NCBI GenBank assembly: GCA_964229355.1
Contig: CAXRDE010000014.1
Span: 124,001 to 188,000 of the forward strand
DNA: 64,000 nt
Reading direction: 5' to 3'
Source of the DNA: CAXRDE01 sp964229355
GTDB lineage: Bacteria > Cyanobacteriota > Sericytochromatia > UBA7694
The position numbers and the translations under genes are program-made. Position 1 is the stretch's first letter, and each line of letters opens with the position of its first letter. The notes under the pieces are model-generated. The model searched no databases. It had not been told where the DNA came from and worked only from the letters and a program-made list of their open reading frames with translations. Below are positions 9,880 to 17,463 of this stretch, piece by piece.

Positions 9880-9920
9880 CTTTTCTCCAACCTTTGGGCG
9901 GGGTTATCACAGGGGTGCTG

Positions 9921-10619
9921 TCATCTTAACCCATTTGTATCGGGCTTCCAATACTTTTTGTACCAGGGCTTAACCTCTAAAGCAAAAATACAGGCCGCCA
10001 GCCAAAAGCTACCCGCACAAAAACCCGCCAGTACATCACTGGCAAAGTGGGCGTTCAAATAAACGCGACTCACGCCAATGCCTGCAATAAAAACAAACAA
10101 CACCGCACTCAGTAGCACCGTACTCACAGGGCCACGGCGCTGGCTGCGAATAATTAAATAGGCCAAAAACCCGTAAAAAATCATGGCCCCCATGGCGTGG
10201 CCACTGGGCAGACTATAGCCCACAGCCCCAATATCTGGATTGATGCTGGGCCGCTGACGCTGAAGGACATGCTTTAAAAAAAGATTAAAGCCCAGCCCAC
10301 CGGCATTCACAATCAGAAACAAATACAAGGTGCGCACATGGCGATGCAAGACCGACCACCACAACAGAAACGCCACCGATAACCCCACCACACTCAATCC
10401 TGAGCCCATGGCCGTTAACCAGTACATCAATACATCCATCGGATAAGAGGCATAGCTTTGCAAAACAAAATACATAAAGGTGTCCCAGAGCTGAACTTCT
10501 TTTTCAAGAATTTCATCAACCAGCTCCGCAAAAATCCACAGACTGATGCTGGCCAGCATCAGCCCCGTCGCAAGGTAAGCATAGGCCCGCGTGGGAATAT
10601 CGCGTCGAAAAAACATCAC
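9921..10619 (-). CDS. PAP2-family membrane phosphatase
   Basis: Integral membrane lipid-phosphate phosphatase (phosphatidic acid phosphatase type 2 / undecaprenyl-pyrophosphatase superfamily), 232 residues with about six hydrophobic helices. All three catalytic motifs are present: K116-x6-RP (KHVLQRQRP), PSGH at 138-141, and SRVYLNAHFASD at 184-195 with the catalytic His and Asp. Possible substrates are undecaprenyl pyrophosphate, phosphatidate or phosphatidylglycerophosphate; sequence alone does not decide. Start and upstream stop overlap by 4 nt with the exported protein before it. Confidence 0.92.
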   Translation of the reverse strand: MMFFRRDIPTRAYAYLATGLMLASISLWIFAELVDEILEKEVQLWDTFMYFVLQSYASYPMDVLMYWLTAMGSGLSVVGLSVAFLLWWSVLHRHVRTLYLFLIVNAGGLGFNLFLKHVLQRQRPSINPDIGAVGYSLPSGHAMGAMIFYGFLAYLIIRSQRRGPVSTVLLSAVLFVFIAGIGVSRVYLNAHFASDVLAGFCAGSFWLAACIFALEVKPWYKKYWKPDTNGLR

Positions 10620-11632
10620 AAGCGCGTGAGGGCCTCTAAGGTTCCTGTGGTGCGCAGTACAAAAGCCTCAAAGTTACGTTCATTTAAAATATACAGGGCC
10701 GTGTTGCTACCGTTGTCGAGCACACCGCTGTTGGCCAACCAATACTGCCCATCCTCTTGAAACACCACCACAAAGTGGTTTTGGACGCGGGTACGCTCCT
10801 GAGGCGGGTAAACCACACCGGTTTTGGTATCCAGATACACCCCCACCAGAAGGGGAGCTTGAGGGTTGCTGGCCCAGAAGTTCATCACCGCCTCTCGGCG
10901 ATCAAAAATACGCTCCTTGCTGGGGCCCACCAGCGGGGTATTGCGCACGCCCATCAATTCAGCAGCCCGTTTGACCTCCCCCTCAGAGCGCGGGTTTTGA
11001 ATGCGGCCATCACTAAAGTACTCATAGCGAAACAGGGTCACCAGACCGGGTTGCTTGTCGGTGTTGGCGTAATTGTAGAGGCGCTCCTGGGCCAGATGAA
11101 TAGAACGATAGGTCAGAGCCGGTGCCCCCATATTCAAACGCTTAAAAGCCTCATTGAAATTGCCATACAGTAGAAAGTGGGCGGCGAGCAGCGAAGCCGC
11201 CCCACAGCGATGGGCGTCGCCTGAGGTTTCTGGCAATAAATCGTTTTGCGAAATTTTGCCCAGTACTTCGCGGTAGCTGCTGCCTGTCAGCAAAAGATCT
11301 TCGGCGTAAGTGGGAGAAAAGGCAAACTTTAAATTGACTTTGTTTTTGGGGTGACGGTAATAGCTATAGCTGATTTTAATAAACTGTTTTTGCTTTTGCA
11401 TAAAGCCCATAAAATGATCCGCCAAACGGGCATCGGCGCCCTGCAGTCGCTGTCCCCGGTAAATGTCGTTCAGGGCTTTGTATTCGCGGCTGTCGAGCAC
11501 CTGGTCTTTTAAGGAGCGGGTCAGGGCTTCGTCAAAGGGTCCCAGCAGCGCGGCCGCTGGCGCAGGCTGAGCACATAACAGCGTGCTTCCTAACAAACAT
11601 CCCCCCACCACAGAAGAAAAACGAACACCCAT
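10616..11632 (-). CDS. Exported protein with papain-like Cys/His arrangement
   Basis: 338 residues with an N-terminal signal peptide (cleavage likely near residues 26-28, APA-AALL). I do not recognise a named family. A GDAHRCGAASLLAAHF segment places a Cys at 143 at a helix start. Much later, RVQNHFVVVFQEDGQYWLANSG gives His286 on a strand followed by Asn301. This Cys-His-Asn/Asp order is that of papain-fold cysteine peptidases (C39/NlpC-like), so a peptidase or transglutaminase-like role is possible. GGAG precedes the ATG; a promoter (TTAACG, 18 nt, TATAAT) lies upstream. Overlaps the PAP2 gene by 4 nt. Confidence 0.8.
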   Translation of the reverse strand: MGVRFSSVVGGCLLGSTLLCAQPAPAAALLGPFDEALTRSLKDQVLDSREYKALNDIYRGQRLQGADARLADHFMGFMQKQKQFIKISYSYYRHPKNKVNLKFAFSPTYAEDLLLTGSSYREVLGKISQNDLLPETSGDAHRCGAASLLAAHFLLYGNFNEAFKRLNMGAPALTYRSIHLAQERLYNYANTDKQPGLVTLFRYEYFSDGRIQNPRSEGEVKRAAELMGVRNTPLVGPSKERIFDRREAVMNFWASNPQAPLLVGVYLDTKTGVVYPPQERTRVQNHFVVVFQEDGQYWLANSGVLDNGSNTALYILNERNFEAFVLRTTGTLEALTRL

Positions 11633-11663
11633 GGCTGACTCCTTTGCTGATCCTGTTGTCTAG

Positions 11664-11693
11664 ATTATAGTTAATTTTAACCCCTGACGTTAA
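11664..11693 (-). promoter_or_regulatory. Sigma-70-like promoter for the exported protein-PAP2 genes
   Basis: The minus strand shows TTAACG (11693-11688), an 18-nt spacer, and a perfect TATAAT (11669-11664), about 31 nt before the start codon at 11632. The -35 box lies inside the 3' end of the upstream reductase gene. Confidence 0.55.
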
Positions 11694-12540
11694 GCAAATG
11701 CGTGATTTCATGGGCAAAAGTGGTGTGCAGGCCCCGAGACCGGGCCAGAACCCCTTGCTCCAGCGAGACATCTGCAGGCCGTGGAGCCGCCCACACAGCG
11801 GACAGTTCACTTCGGGTACAGGGGGTGATCAAAGCCGCGTCCGCACCCAGCGCCTGGGCGATAGCGCACGCTTGCGCATAACGACTGAGCCGTTCTGAAG
11901 CCAGGTGGCAAATGCCCTCAGCGTCTAAAATCTTGGACATCCACTGGCTCAGGGTCCACACCGATAAAGGCGCATTCCACTGGTCTGTGACCACGTTCAG
12001 CGGCCGCTGTGCCCGCAACCCCTCGCAAACCCAGGCAAAAAATCCCTGCTTGCCCTGCATGTGAGGCGCTAAAAAGGTGGCGCGCACAACCAGGGCGTGA
12101 GGCATATCTCGCCACACCTGTTCGGCAAGATATTTACTGCGGCCATACACATTGATAGGTTGAGGCACATCGGCCTCAGTATAAGCCCCGCGACCACCAT
12201 CAAACACATCGTTGGTGGACATGTGAATGACCTTGACGCCACGGTTCCCCAGAGCCTGACGCAAATGCGCCGTAGCCGTCACATTGTGGGCAAAGGCCCT
12301 ATCGGGGTCTTCTTCACAGGCATCTACATCGGTGAGGGCAGCGGTATGTACGACAAGCTCAGGCTGCAAGCGATCCATATGCCACTGCACCGCCTGCAGG
12401 TCTCGCAGATCCACAGCCACCGAAGCTTCAGAAGCCAGATGTCGCCAACACCAGCCCTGAACCCTGTGGCCCTGGGCCTGCAATACAGGGCCCAGTACGC
12501 GCCCCAGGGCTCCAGAAGCTCCCGTCAAGAGAATGTTCAC
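11677..12540 (-). CDS. RmlD-like dTDP-4-dehydrorhamnose reductase / extended SDR
   Basis: NAD(P)H-dependent sugar-nucleotide reductase-like protein, 287 residues. Cofactor motif TGASGALG is at 6-13; the VVHTAALTDVDACE block and STNDVFDG (108-115) are hallmarks of the RmlD family. The catalytic pair is Y132-x3-K136 (YGRSK). The other three dTDP-rhamnose genes are not nearby, so its actual substrate is open. Its start overlaps the end of the upstream DUF805-SRPBCC gene by 4 nt (ATGA). Confidence 0.85.
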   Translation of the reverse strand: MNILLTGASGALGRVLGPVLQAQGHRVQGWCWRHLASEASVAVDLRDLQAVQWHMDRLQPELVVHTAALTDVDACEEDPDRAFAHNVTATAHLRQALGNRGVKVIHMSTNDVFDGGRGAYTEADVPQPINVYGRSKYLAEQVWRDMPHALVVRATFLAPHMQGKQGFFAWVCEGLRAQRPLNVVTDQWNAPLSVWTLSQWMSKILDAEGICHLASERLSRYAQACAIAQALGADAALITPCTRSELSAVWAAPRPADVSLEQGVLARSRGLHTTFAHEITHLLNVRG

Positions 12541-13913
12541 GCCGCCGGGGCCTCTGACAGATGCTTAATGTGTTGAAGCACCTCAGTGTGAATGCTGTGA
12601 ATGATGGCGTCAGACCAGAACTGCCAGTATGGAGCGGGCCAAATTTCGTGCACATACCAGGTGGTCCCCGCCAGGCGGGTGCCGCCATTGGGCAAGGGGG
12701 TCAATACAAACTGCCCGGCCTCGGAACGTAAAAAATGGTCCAAATGGGGTGGGTTAATACGGTAGGGGGTCAACTCTTTCATGGGAGCAGGTTGGGCACT
12801 GACAGAAAACTTGAGGTGGTGGGGCGGATGCCACACTTCAATGGGCTCCACAAAAGGCCCTGTAGAAAAAATACAGTGGCGAATGGCTCCCACACCGGTG
12901 CCTTTGATCTCTGCCTTAATGGGATAGGCAATACCCGTTTTTAAAAGCCAATGACTCGGCGGAGGCAGTTCAGAAAAACTCACCACGTGCTCCCAGACCA
13001 CCTCCGGGGGCGCCGCAATGTCCAGGGTGGTGACGGCTTCAATCCGTGGCGGTGCAAAATTTGCGGCTTTTTCGAGACCCATAAACCCCGGCAAAAAGAG
13101 CATCATCAGCACGCCCTGGGTCGCATTATAACGCCGCCGGTTTTGAAGGGTCCAGCCCACCGCGGTGCCCAGCAAAGTTAACACCAGCGCCAGCGGTGCG
13201 GCCATTAACACACAAATCACGCCTTCCATGGCGACCGCTAAAATCCCCACGCCCAGCATGAGCAACGACAGCAGAGACACCTTGATACAATCCCAGACAC
13301 TGCGCGCCTCATGGGCCGTAAAAATCAGGGTGGTACACAAGCCCAACACAAAGGGCAGGCCTACAAAAAGGGCGATACCATAGGCCTGAAAACCCAGGAC
13401 CGAAATGCCAATCATCAGCAAAGCCAAAACCAAAGAAATCCCCACGCCCGCCAAAGCGCTCCCCCAGAAGCTGCGAGGAATATAACGTTGCCAGGTGTCG
13501 TTTGGGTCGCTCGCATCGGCGGCGGTGCGGGATTCTGGCCACAGGCAAAGCAATAAAAAGAAAAGCAGGTTAATAAAAGGTACAAAAAACAACACCACCA
13601 GCGGCACAGGCAATGCGGCAGAACGCAGCCGCTGAGCAGTCAGCCCCACACCAGCGGCGATAAACGGCAGAGCCAACATCAGGAGCGTTAGATAAAAGGT
13701 GGTCTGAGAACCTTCAAGATCCTGCAAGGTGGAAAGCTTTGCAAAGGGTGCGTAATAGGCAAAAATCGACCAGGAGCTGTCAAAAAAGAACAGCGAAACG
13801 GCCCGGTCCATATTGTATTTTAAAGCCAGGAGCAAAACGCCCCACAGGGCATAGGGCAAGCGCTCCAGACGGCCTTGCCACTGCCAGAGTTGTGTCCAGT
13901 GAATGGGTATCAT
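12537..13913 (-). CDS. Membrane protein: DUF805-like domain fused to SRPBCC domain
   Basis: 458 residues. The N-terminal half (about 1-120) looks like DUF805 (GRLERLPYALWG, then LTAQRLRSAALPVPLVV and paired helices). More membrane helices run to about residue 285. The C-terminal 165 residues (from VTTLDIAAPPEVVWEHVVSF) form a START/SRPBCC lipid- or ligand-binding domain, ending with GGTRLAGTTWYVHEIWPAPYW. A membrane-tethered ligand-binding role is inferred only. Cotranscribed with the RmlD-like gene. Confidence 0.8.
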   Translation of the reverse strand: MIPIHWTQLWQWQGRLERLPYALWGVLLLALKYNMDRAVSLFFFDSSWSIFAYYAPFAKLSTLQDLEGSQTTFYLTLLMLALPFIAAGVGLTAQRLRSAALPVPLVVLFFVPFINLLFFLLLCLWPESRTAADASDPNDTWQRYIPRSFWGSALAGVGISLVLALLMIGISVLGFQAYGIALFVGLPFVLGLCTTLIFTAHEARSVWDCIKVSLLSLLMLGVGILAVAMEGVICVLMAAPLALVLTLLGTAVGWTLQNRRRYNATQGVLMMLFLPGFMGLEKAANFAPPRIEAVTTLDIAAPPEVVWEHVVSFSELPPPSHWLLKTGIAYPIKAEIKGTGVGAIRHCIFSTGPFVEPIEVWHPPHHLKFSVSAQPAPMKELTPYRINPPHLDHFLRSEAGQFVLTPLPNGGTRLAGTTWYVHEIWPAPYWQFWSDAIIHSIHTEVLQHIKHLSEAPAA

Positions 13914-14018
13914 GTTTTGATCTTAGCATCGATTGCCACAACCGCATAGCAGCCCTGATTCCCACCTTAATATAACCTATTGTACTTAAAAAAACATAAA
14001 AATAACCAAAGCAACGTA

Positions 14019-14047
14019 TTGACCTTTGAATTTAACTTATATATACT
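14019..14047 (+). promoter_or_regulatory. Sigma-70-type promoter
   Basis: TTGACC (14019-14024), 17-nt spacer, TATACT (14042-14047): 5 of 6 matches in each hexamer with ideal spacing. It lies 49 nt before the lipoprotein start at 14097 in an AT-rich stretch and is the best conventional promoter in the window. Confidence 0.8.
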
Positions 14048-14096
14048 AGAGTCATAAGGTTAAACAAAGATTAAGAAAAAGGTAAGGAAAAGAGAA

Positions 14097-14483
14097 ATGA
14101 AAGCGTTAGTGATGGTACTCGGAATGTTCGCAGGGTTAAGTGCTTGTACTGCACCCGGGATGTTGCAAACCCTTCCCACCACGGCGCCGCAATTCAGTCA
14201 AGCGCCCTTACAAGCCCCCCCTTTACGTCGCCAGCCTCTTCCCGCCGTGGTCACAGGTGAAGAAGTGGAACTCACCGGCATTTATGCCGTGGATGAACAG
14301 GGCGCCCACTTCTTACTGCGCAACGGCTCTCGCCTGGACTTGACCCACCAATCCGGTGAGTTTGTACGGGCCCTGCCCGCCGTAGAGCACCGCTCAGCCA
14401 TTCGCATCCGGGGCCGCCTCATGCCTTCACGCACCGCCTTTTCTGATGCCGAGTTGGTGCCCAGCAATTATTACCGCGTTTGA
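14097..14483 (+). CDS. Small lipoprotein of unknown function
   Basis: 128 residues with a type II signal peptide and lipobox LSAC, so the mature protein starts at Cys17 and is lipid-anchored. A Pro/Ala-rich linker follows (about 18-55). The C-terminal 70 residues look like a small beta-barrel (VVTGEEVELTGIYAVDEQGAHFLLRNGSRLDL), suggesting an OB-like fold. No family recognised. Preceded by a purine-rich ribosome site and a strong promoter. Confidence 0.8.
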   Translation: MKALVMVLGMFAGLSACTAPGMLQTLPTTAPQFSQAPLQAPPLRRQPLPAVVTGEEVELTGIYAVDEQGAHFLLRNGSRLDLTHQSGEFVRALPAVEHRSAIRIRGRLMPSRTAFSDAELVPSNYYRV

Positions 14484-14558
14484 GGTGTTTTTTCATAAAT
14501 ACGGTCATCGGTTATAATGAAAGACATGATTATACGTGTCGGGATGCCCTGATTCGCC

Positions 14559-15188
14559 ATGGGCTGCTGTGAAAACAAAAGCTGTGAACTCGAAGCGCTG
14601 AAAGCAGAACAATCCAGAATATTAAAAACGGTTTTGTTTCTGAATGCGGCGATGTTTGGTGTTGAAATGACAGCGGGCTTTTTCGCCCACTCCAGCGCCT
14701 TGAAAGCAGACGCTTTAGATATGCTGGGCGATGCGCTCGTGTACGCCTTTAGTCTGTATGTGGTGCACCGCAGTTTACAGTGGAAAGCTCGCGCTTCTTT
14801 ACTCAAGGGCTTCATTATGGCCGGTTTTGGGATTGCGGTCAGTGCAGAAGCCTTTTGGCGGCTTTATGCCCCCGTGATACCTGGCGAACACACCATGGGC
14901 ATCATGGCTGTGCTTGCACTGGCAGTCAACAGCTTTTGCCTTTACCTGTTAACCCGACATCGCAAAGATGATGTAAACATGTCTTCGATTTGGCTCTGTT
15001 CTCGCAACGACATTATCGCCAATGTAGGTGTGCTTGGAGCCGCTTTTGCAGTGGCCCAGACTCAAAGCCAGTGGCCCGATATCTTAATGGGTTTTCTGAT
15101 TTCAGGCTTGTTTTTACACAGTGCCGTGGGCGTGATTCGCAACTCAGTTCAGGTACTTACTGGTGTCGGTAGCGTAAAAGGCCAGTAA
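14559..15188 (+). CDS. Cation transporter, CDF-like
   Basis: Inner-membrane protein of 209 residues with six predicted helices, resembling the short cation diffusion facilitator-type transporters that lack the cytosolic C-terminal domain. Acidic metal-site candidates lie in TM2 (LKADALDMLGDAL) and TM5 (SRNDIIANVGVL). The N-terminus is Cys-rich (MGCCENKSC), which may bind metal. No Shine-Dalgarno is visible; a TATAAT lies at 14513-14518. The last 45 nt overlap a convergent small gene. Substrate not decidable. Confidence 0.85.
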   Translation: MGCCENKSCELEALKAEQSRILKTVLFLNAAMFGVEMTAGFFAHSSALKADALDMLGDALVYAFSLYVVHRSLQWKARASLLKGFIMAGFGIAVSAEAFWRLYAPVIPGEHTMGIMAVLALAVNSFCLYLLTRHRKDDVNMSSIWLCSRNDIIANVGVLGAAFAVAQTQSQWPDILMGFLISGLFLHSAVGVIRNSVQVLTGVGSVKGQ

Positions 15189-15407
15189 TAAATACAACAG
15201 CGTCAGGTTCACACCGTTCCACACCAGCGCTCGCCAGGACAAAGCGGGCAAAAATCGCCGCAAAATCACAAAAAGCAAGCTCCACAACACCCCAAAACCC
15301 AAAGCTGCACCCAATAATCCACCGCTGTTTATCAGTTGAAATTGGTGCAAGCCATACATAAAAGTAAACCCGTAAACGACCCCAAGGGCCCACATAAACC
15401 ATCGCAT
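15144..15407 (-). CDS. Small membrane protein, hypothetical
   Basis: 87 residues with three clear hydrophobic segments (about 2-22, 29-50, 57-78). The hydrophobic pattern argues it is real rather than a chance reading frame. It converges on the CDF-like gene, overlapping its last 45 nt, and diverges from lpxB with only 17 nt between the start codons. No strong ribosome site is visible. An alternative frame (15157-15423) is less membrane-like and was not chosen. Confidence 0.5.
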   Translation of the reverse strand: MRWFMWALGVVYGFTFMYGLHQFQLINSGGLLGAALGFGVLWSLLFVILRRFLPALSWRALVWNGVNLTLLYLLLAFYATDTSKYLN

Positions 15408-15413
15408 CTTTTG

Positions 15414-15419
15414 TATAAT
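15414..15419 (+). promoter_or_regulatory. -10 box placed for a leaderless lpxB mRNA
   Basis: A perfect TATAAT ends 5 nt before the lpxB ATG at 15425. Transcription normally starts 6-8 nt after the -10 box, so the mRNA would begin at or beside the A of the start codon. No Shine-Dalgarno precedes the gene. No good -35 box is visible. Confidence 0.5.
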
Positions 15420-15424
15420 ACATT

Positions 15425-16507
15425 ATGCGCTTTCTTTCTGCAGGTGAGGCTTCTGGTGATTTTTTTGGAGCAGCCCTTTTCGACCGTTTACAAGCTATCG
15501 ATCCCCAGCCTTGCTTTGGCCTGGGGGGGCCGGCTTTAAAAGCCGCAGGTCAACAGCAACTCGAAAATGTGCTTGCCCGCAGTGCGGTAGGATTGAGTGA
15601 AAATGTGGTGCACGTGCCTTATTTTCAGGGCTTACTCCAACGCGTCAAAGCCTGGCTACGCCAGTGCCGTCCCAAAATCGTTATTTTGGTAGACTTTCAG
15701 GGCTTTAATCTGGCCATCGGCCGTTATGCCCGCGAGCTGGGCATTCCTGTGGTGTATTTTATGGCCCCCCAGGCCTGGATCTGGCGCAGCCCTGGTGATC
15801 TGAAGCGTATTGGGGCCAGCTGCGATCTGATTTTAAGCACCTTCGCACCGGAACATGCTTTTTATCAAAAACACGGTCTGCCCAGTCGTTTTGTGGGACA
15901 TCCGCTACGCACCCTTTTACCCTCACCGGTCTGCAACGCGAAGTCCTTCCCCCAAATTTGCTGGCTACCGGGTAGCCGCGCCATTGAAGTCCAACGCCTC
16001 ACCCCCATCCTCCGGACCTTGATTGCCCATTATGCGGCCCATACTTCCTATACCCATGTCATGCCCGTGGCGCATCCCGATTTACAGCCCGTTTTAACTG
16101 AGAGCTTCCGGGACTTACCCGTGACCCTGGTACCCAGCGCGCAACGTTACCAGGCCCTCAACCAGAGTCAACAGGTCATCGGGGCCTCGGGCAGCGCCAT
16201 TTTAGAAGCGGTTTTGCTCGAAAAACCCACCGTCGCCCTGTATCAAGTCTCTGCCCTGACCTATCAGGTGGCGCGCCGCGTGCTCAAAACCCCCTGGATT
16301 ACTTTACCCAATCTGCTGTTACAAGCCCCGGTCGTGCCCGAGTTTTTACAGCAATTTAACTCCCAAACGCTTATTGATTGTGTCACCCAATTACAGCCCA
16401 TGGCCTTTCAACAGGCCGCCACACGGCTGCGGCCCCTCCTGGGCTCTCCTCAGGCCCTGGAGATAGCAGCACACACCCTGCACGCGTATGAACATTCATT
16501 TTTTTAG
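15425..16507 (+). CDS. lpxB: Lipid-A-disaccharide synthase
   Basis: Peripheral inner-membrane glycosyltransferase (GT19) that joins UDP-2,3-diacylglucosamine and lipid X to form the lipid A disaccharide. 360 residues, slightly shorter than E. coli LpxB (382). It begins with SAGEASGDFFGAAL (SAGExSGD motif), has YFMAPQAWIWR, FVGHPL, CWLPGSR and SGSAILEAVLLEKPTVALYQVS, all conserved in LpxB. Other lpx genes are not in the window. Its presence supports an LPS-bearing diderm. Confidence 0.96.
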   Translation: MRFLSAGEASGDFFGAALFDRLQAIDPQPCFGLGGPALKAAGQQQLENVLARSAVGLSENVVHVPYFQGLLQRVKAWLRQCRPKIVILVDFQGFNLAIGRYARELGIPVVYFMAPQAWIWRSPGDLKRIGASCDLILSTFAPEHAFYQKHGLPSRFVGHPLRTLLPSPVCNAKSFPQICWLPGSRAIEVQRLTPILRTLIAHYAAHTSYTHVMPVAHPDLQPVLTESFRDLPVTLVPSAQRYQALNQSQQVIGASGSAILEAVLLEKPTVALYQVSALTYQVARRVLKTPWITLPNLLLQAPVVPEFLQQFNSQTLIDCVTQLQPMAFQQAATRLRPLLGSPQALEIAAHTLHAYEHSFF

Positions 16508-16516
16508 GAGTTTTCT

Positions 16517-16789
16517 ATGTACGATTGTCTGCCCGATCCCGACAGTTGGTCTCCCGCCAGCCAGTACGCTTTTTTATTGGATCACTTTGAAGCCATGCAG
16601 CACCACCTGACACAGCTTCAAAGGGCCGCTCACACAGGCCTTGATGACCTGGAAAAACAACAGCACCACATCCCTGAACTGCAACAACGTTGTCTAGAAG
16701 CGCATCACCAACTGTCTCAACTGTTACAATTACCATCTGAGCAACGTGCCCATCTGGGACCACAACACAAGGAAACACAAACACCATGA
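16517..16789 (+). CDS. Small helical protein, hypothetical
   Basis: 90 residues, soluble, rich in Gln, His and Leu, mostly predicted helix or coiled coil (about 20-80). No family recognised. A good AGGAG ribosome site precedes the ATG, it lies 9 nt after lpxB, and it overlaps the next start by 4 nt (ATGA). These support a real, translationally coupled gene. Confidence 0.7.
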   Translation: MYDCLPDPDSWSPASQYAFLLDHFEAMQHHLTQLQRAAHTGLDDLEKQQHHIPELQQRCLEAHHQLSQLLQLPSEQRAHLGPQHKETQTP

Positions 16790-17463
16790 AAATACTGTGT
16801 CTGGGAGACTCTTACACCCTCGGCGAAGGCGTGCCCGCTGAAGACAGTTGGCCCCATCAACTCGTGCATGCCCTGCGCAAGCGAGATGCCCCCGTGGCCA
16901 GTCCCGAAATCATTGCCCAAACCGGCTGGACCACCGAAGAACTGCAAACGGCAATGGCTAACCATGCGCTCACACCGCCCTATGAACTGGTCACCTTAAT
17001 GATTGGCGTCAATGATCAATACCGGGGCCACGGCATTGATCGCTATACGGAAGGCTTTAAAAGCTTGCTTACGCAGGCCCTGAGCCTCTCAGGAAACCGC
17101 CCCAGACGGGTCTTTGTGCTCTCGATTCCCGACTGGAGTGTCACCCCTTATGCCAAAATCCAAACGCCTGAGCGAGATCCTGCGCAGATTGCCGCAGAAA
17201 TTAAAGCCTTTAACGCGGTGGCCGCCCGCCTGTGTTATGACCAGAACATTCCGTATATTCACGTGACCGAAATGTCACGGGATGCCCGTCGGGGAGACCT
17301 GTATCTCAGTGATGACGGACTCCACTATGCCCGTAAAATGTATACCCACTGGGTGGAGCACCTGTTTCCCAGGGTCTTTAGTACCCTCTTTCCCGGTCGT
17401 GCCATCCACATTCCCTTACTTTACCAGGAGACAGACACCCCCCATGAAAGCAGCCAAGCTTAA
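16786..17463 (+). CDS. SGNH/GDSL-family hydrolase
   Basis: Cytosolic esterase/lipase-like protein, 225 residues without a signal peptide. Block I is GDSYTLGEGV (nucleophile Ser9), block III is GVNDQYRG, and block V is SDDGLHYA with the catalytic Asp and His. The fold suits thioesterase, esterase or deacetylase activity on unknown substrate. Overlaps the small helical gene by 4 nt and the PhoD-like gene by 20 nt. Confidence 0.9.
   Translation: MKILCLGDSYTLGEGVPAEDSWPHQLVHALRKRDAPVASPEIIAQTGWTTEELQTAMANHALTPPYELVTLMIGVNDQYRGHGIDRYTEGFKSLLTQALSLSGNRPRRVFVLSIPDWSVTPYAKIQTPERDPAQIAAEIKAFNAVAARLCYDQNIPYIHVTEMSRDARRGDLYLSDDGLHYARKMYTHWVEHLFPRVFSTLFPGRAIHIPLLYQETDTPHESSQA

Noticed and set aside
17282..17443. 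N-terminal extension of the PhoD-like protein
   Set aside because: It runs inside the SGNH hydrolase gene in another frame and would bury the signal peptide.
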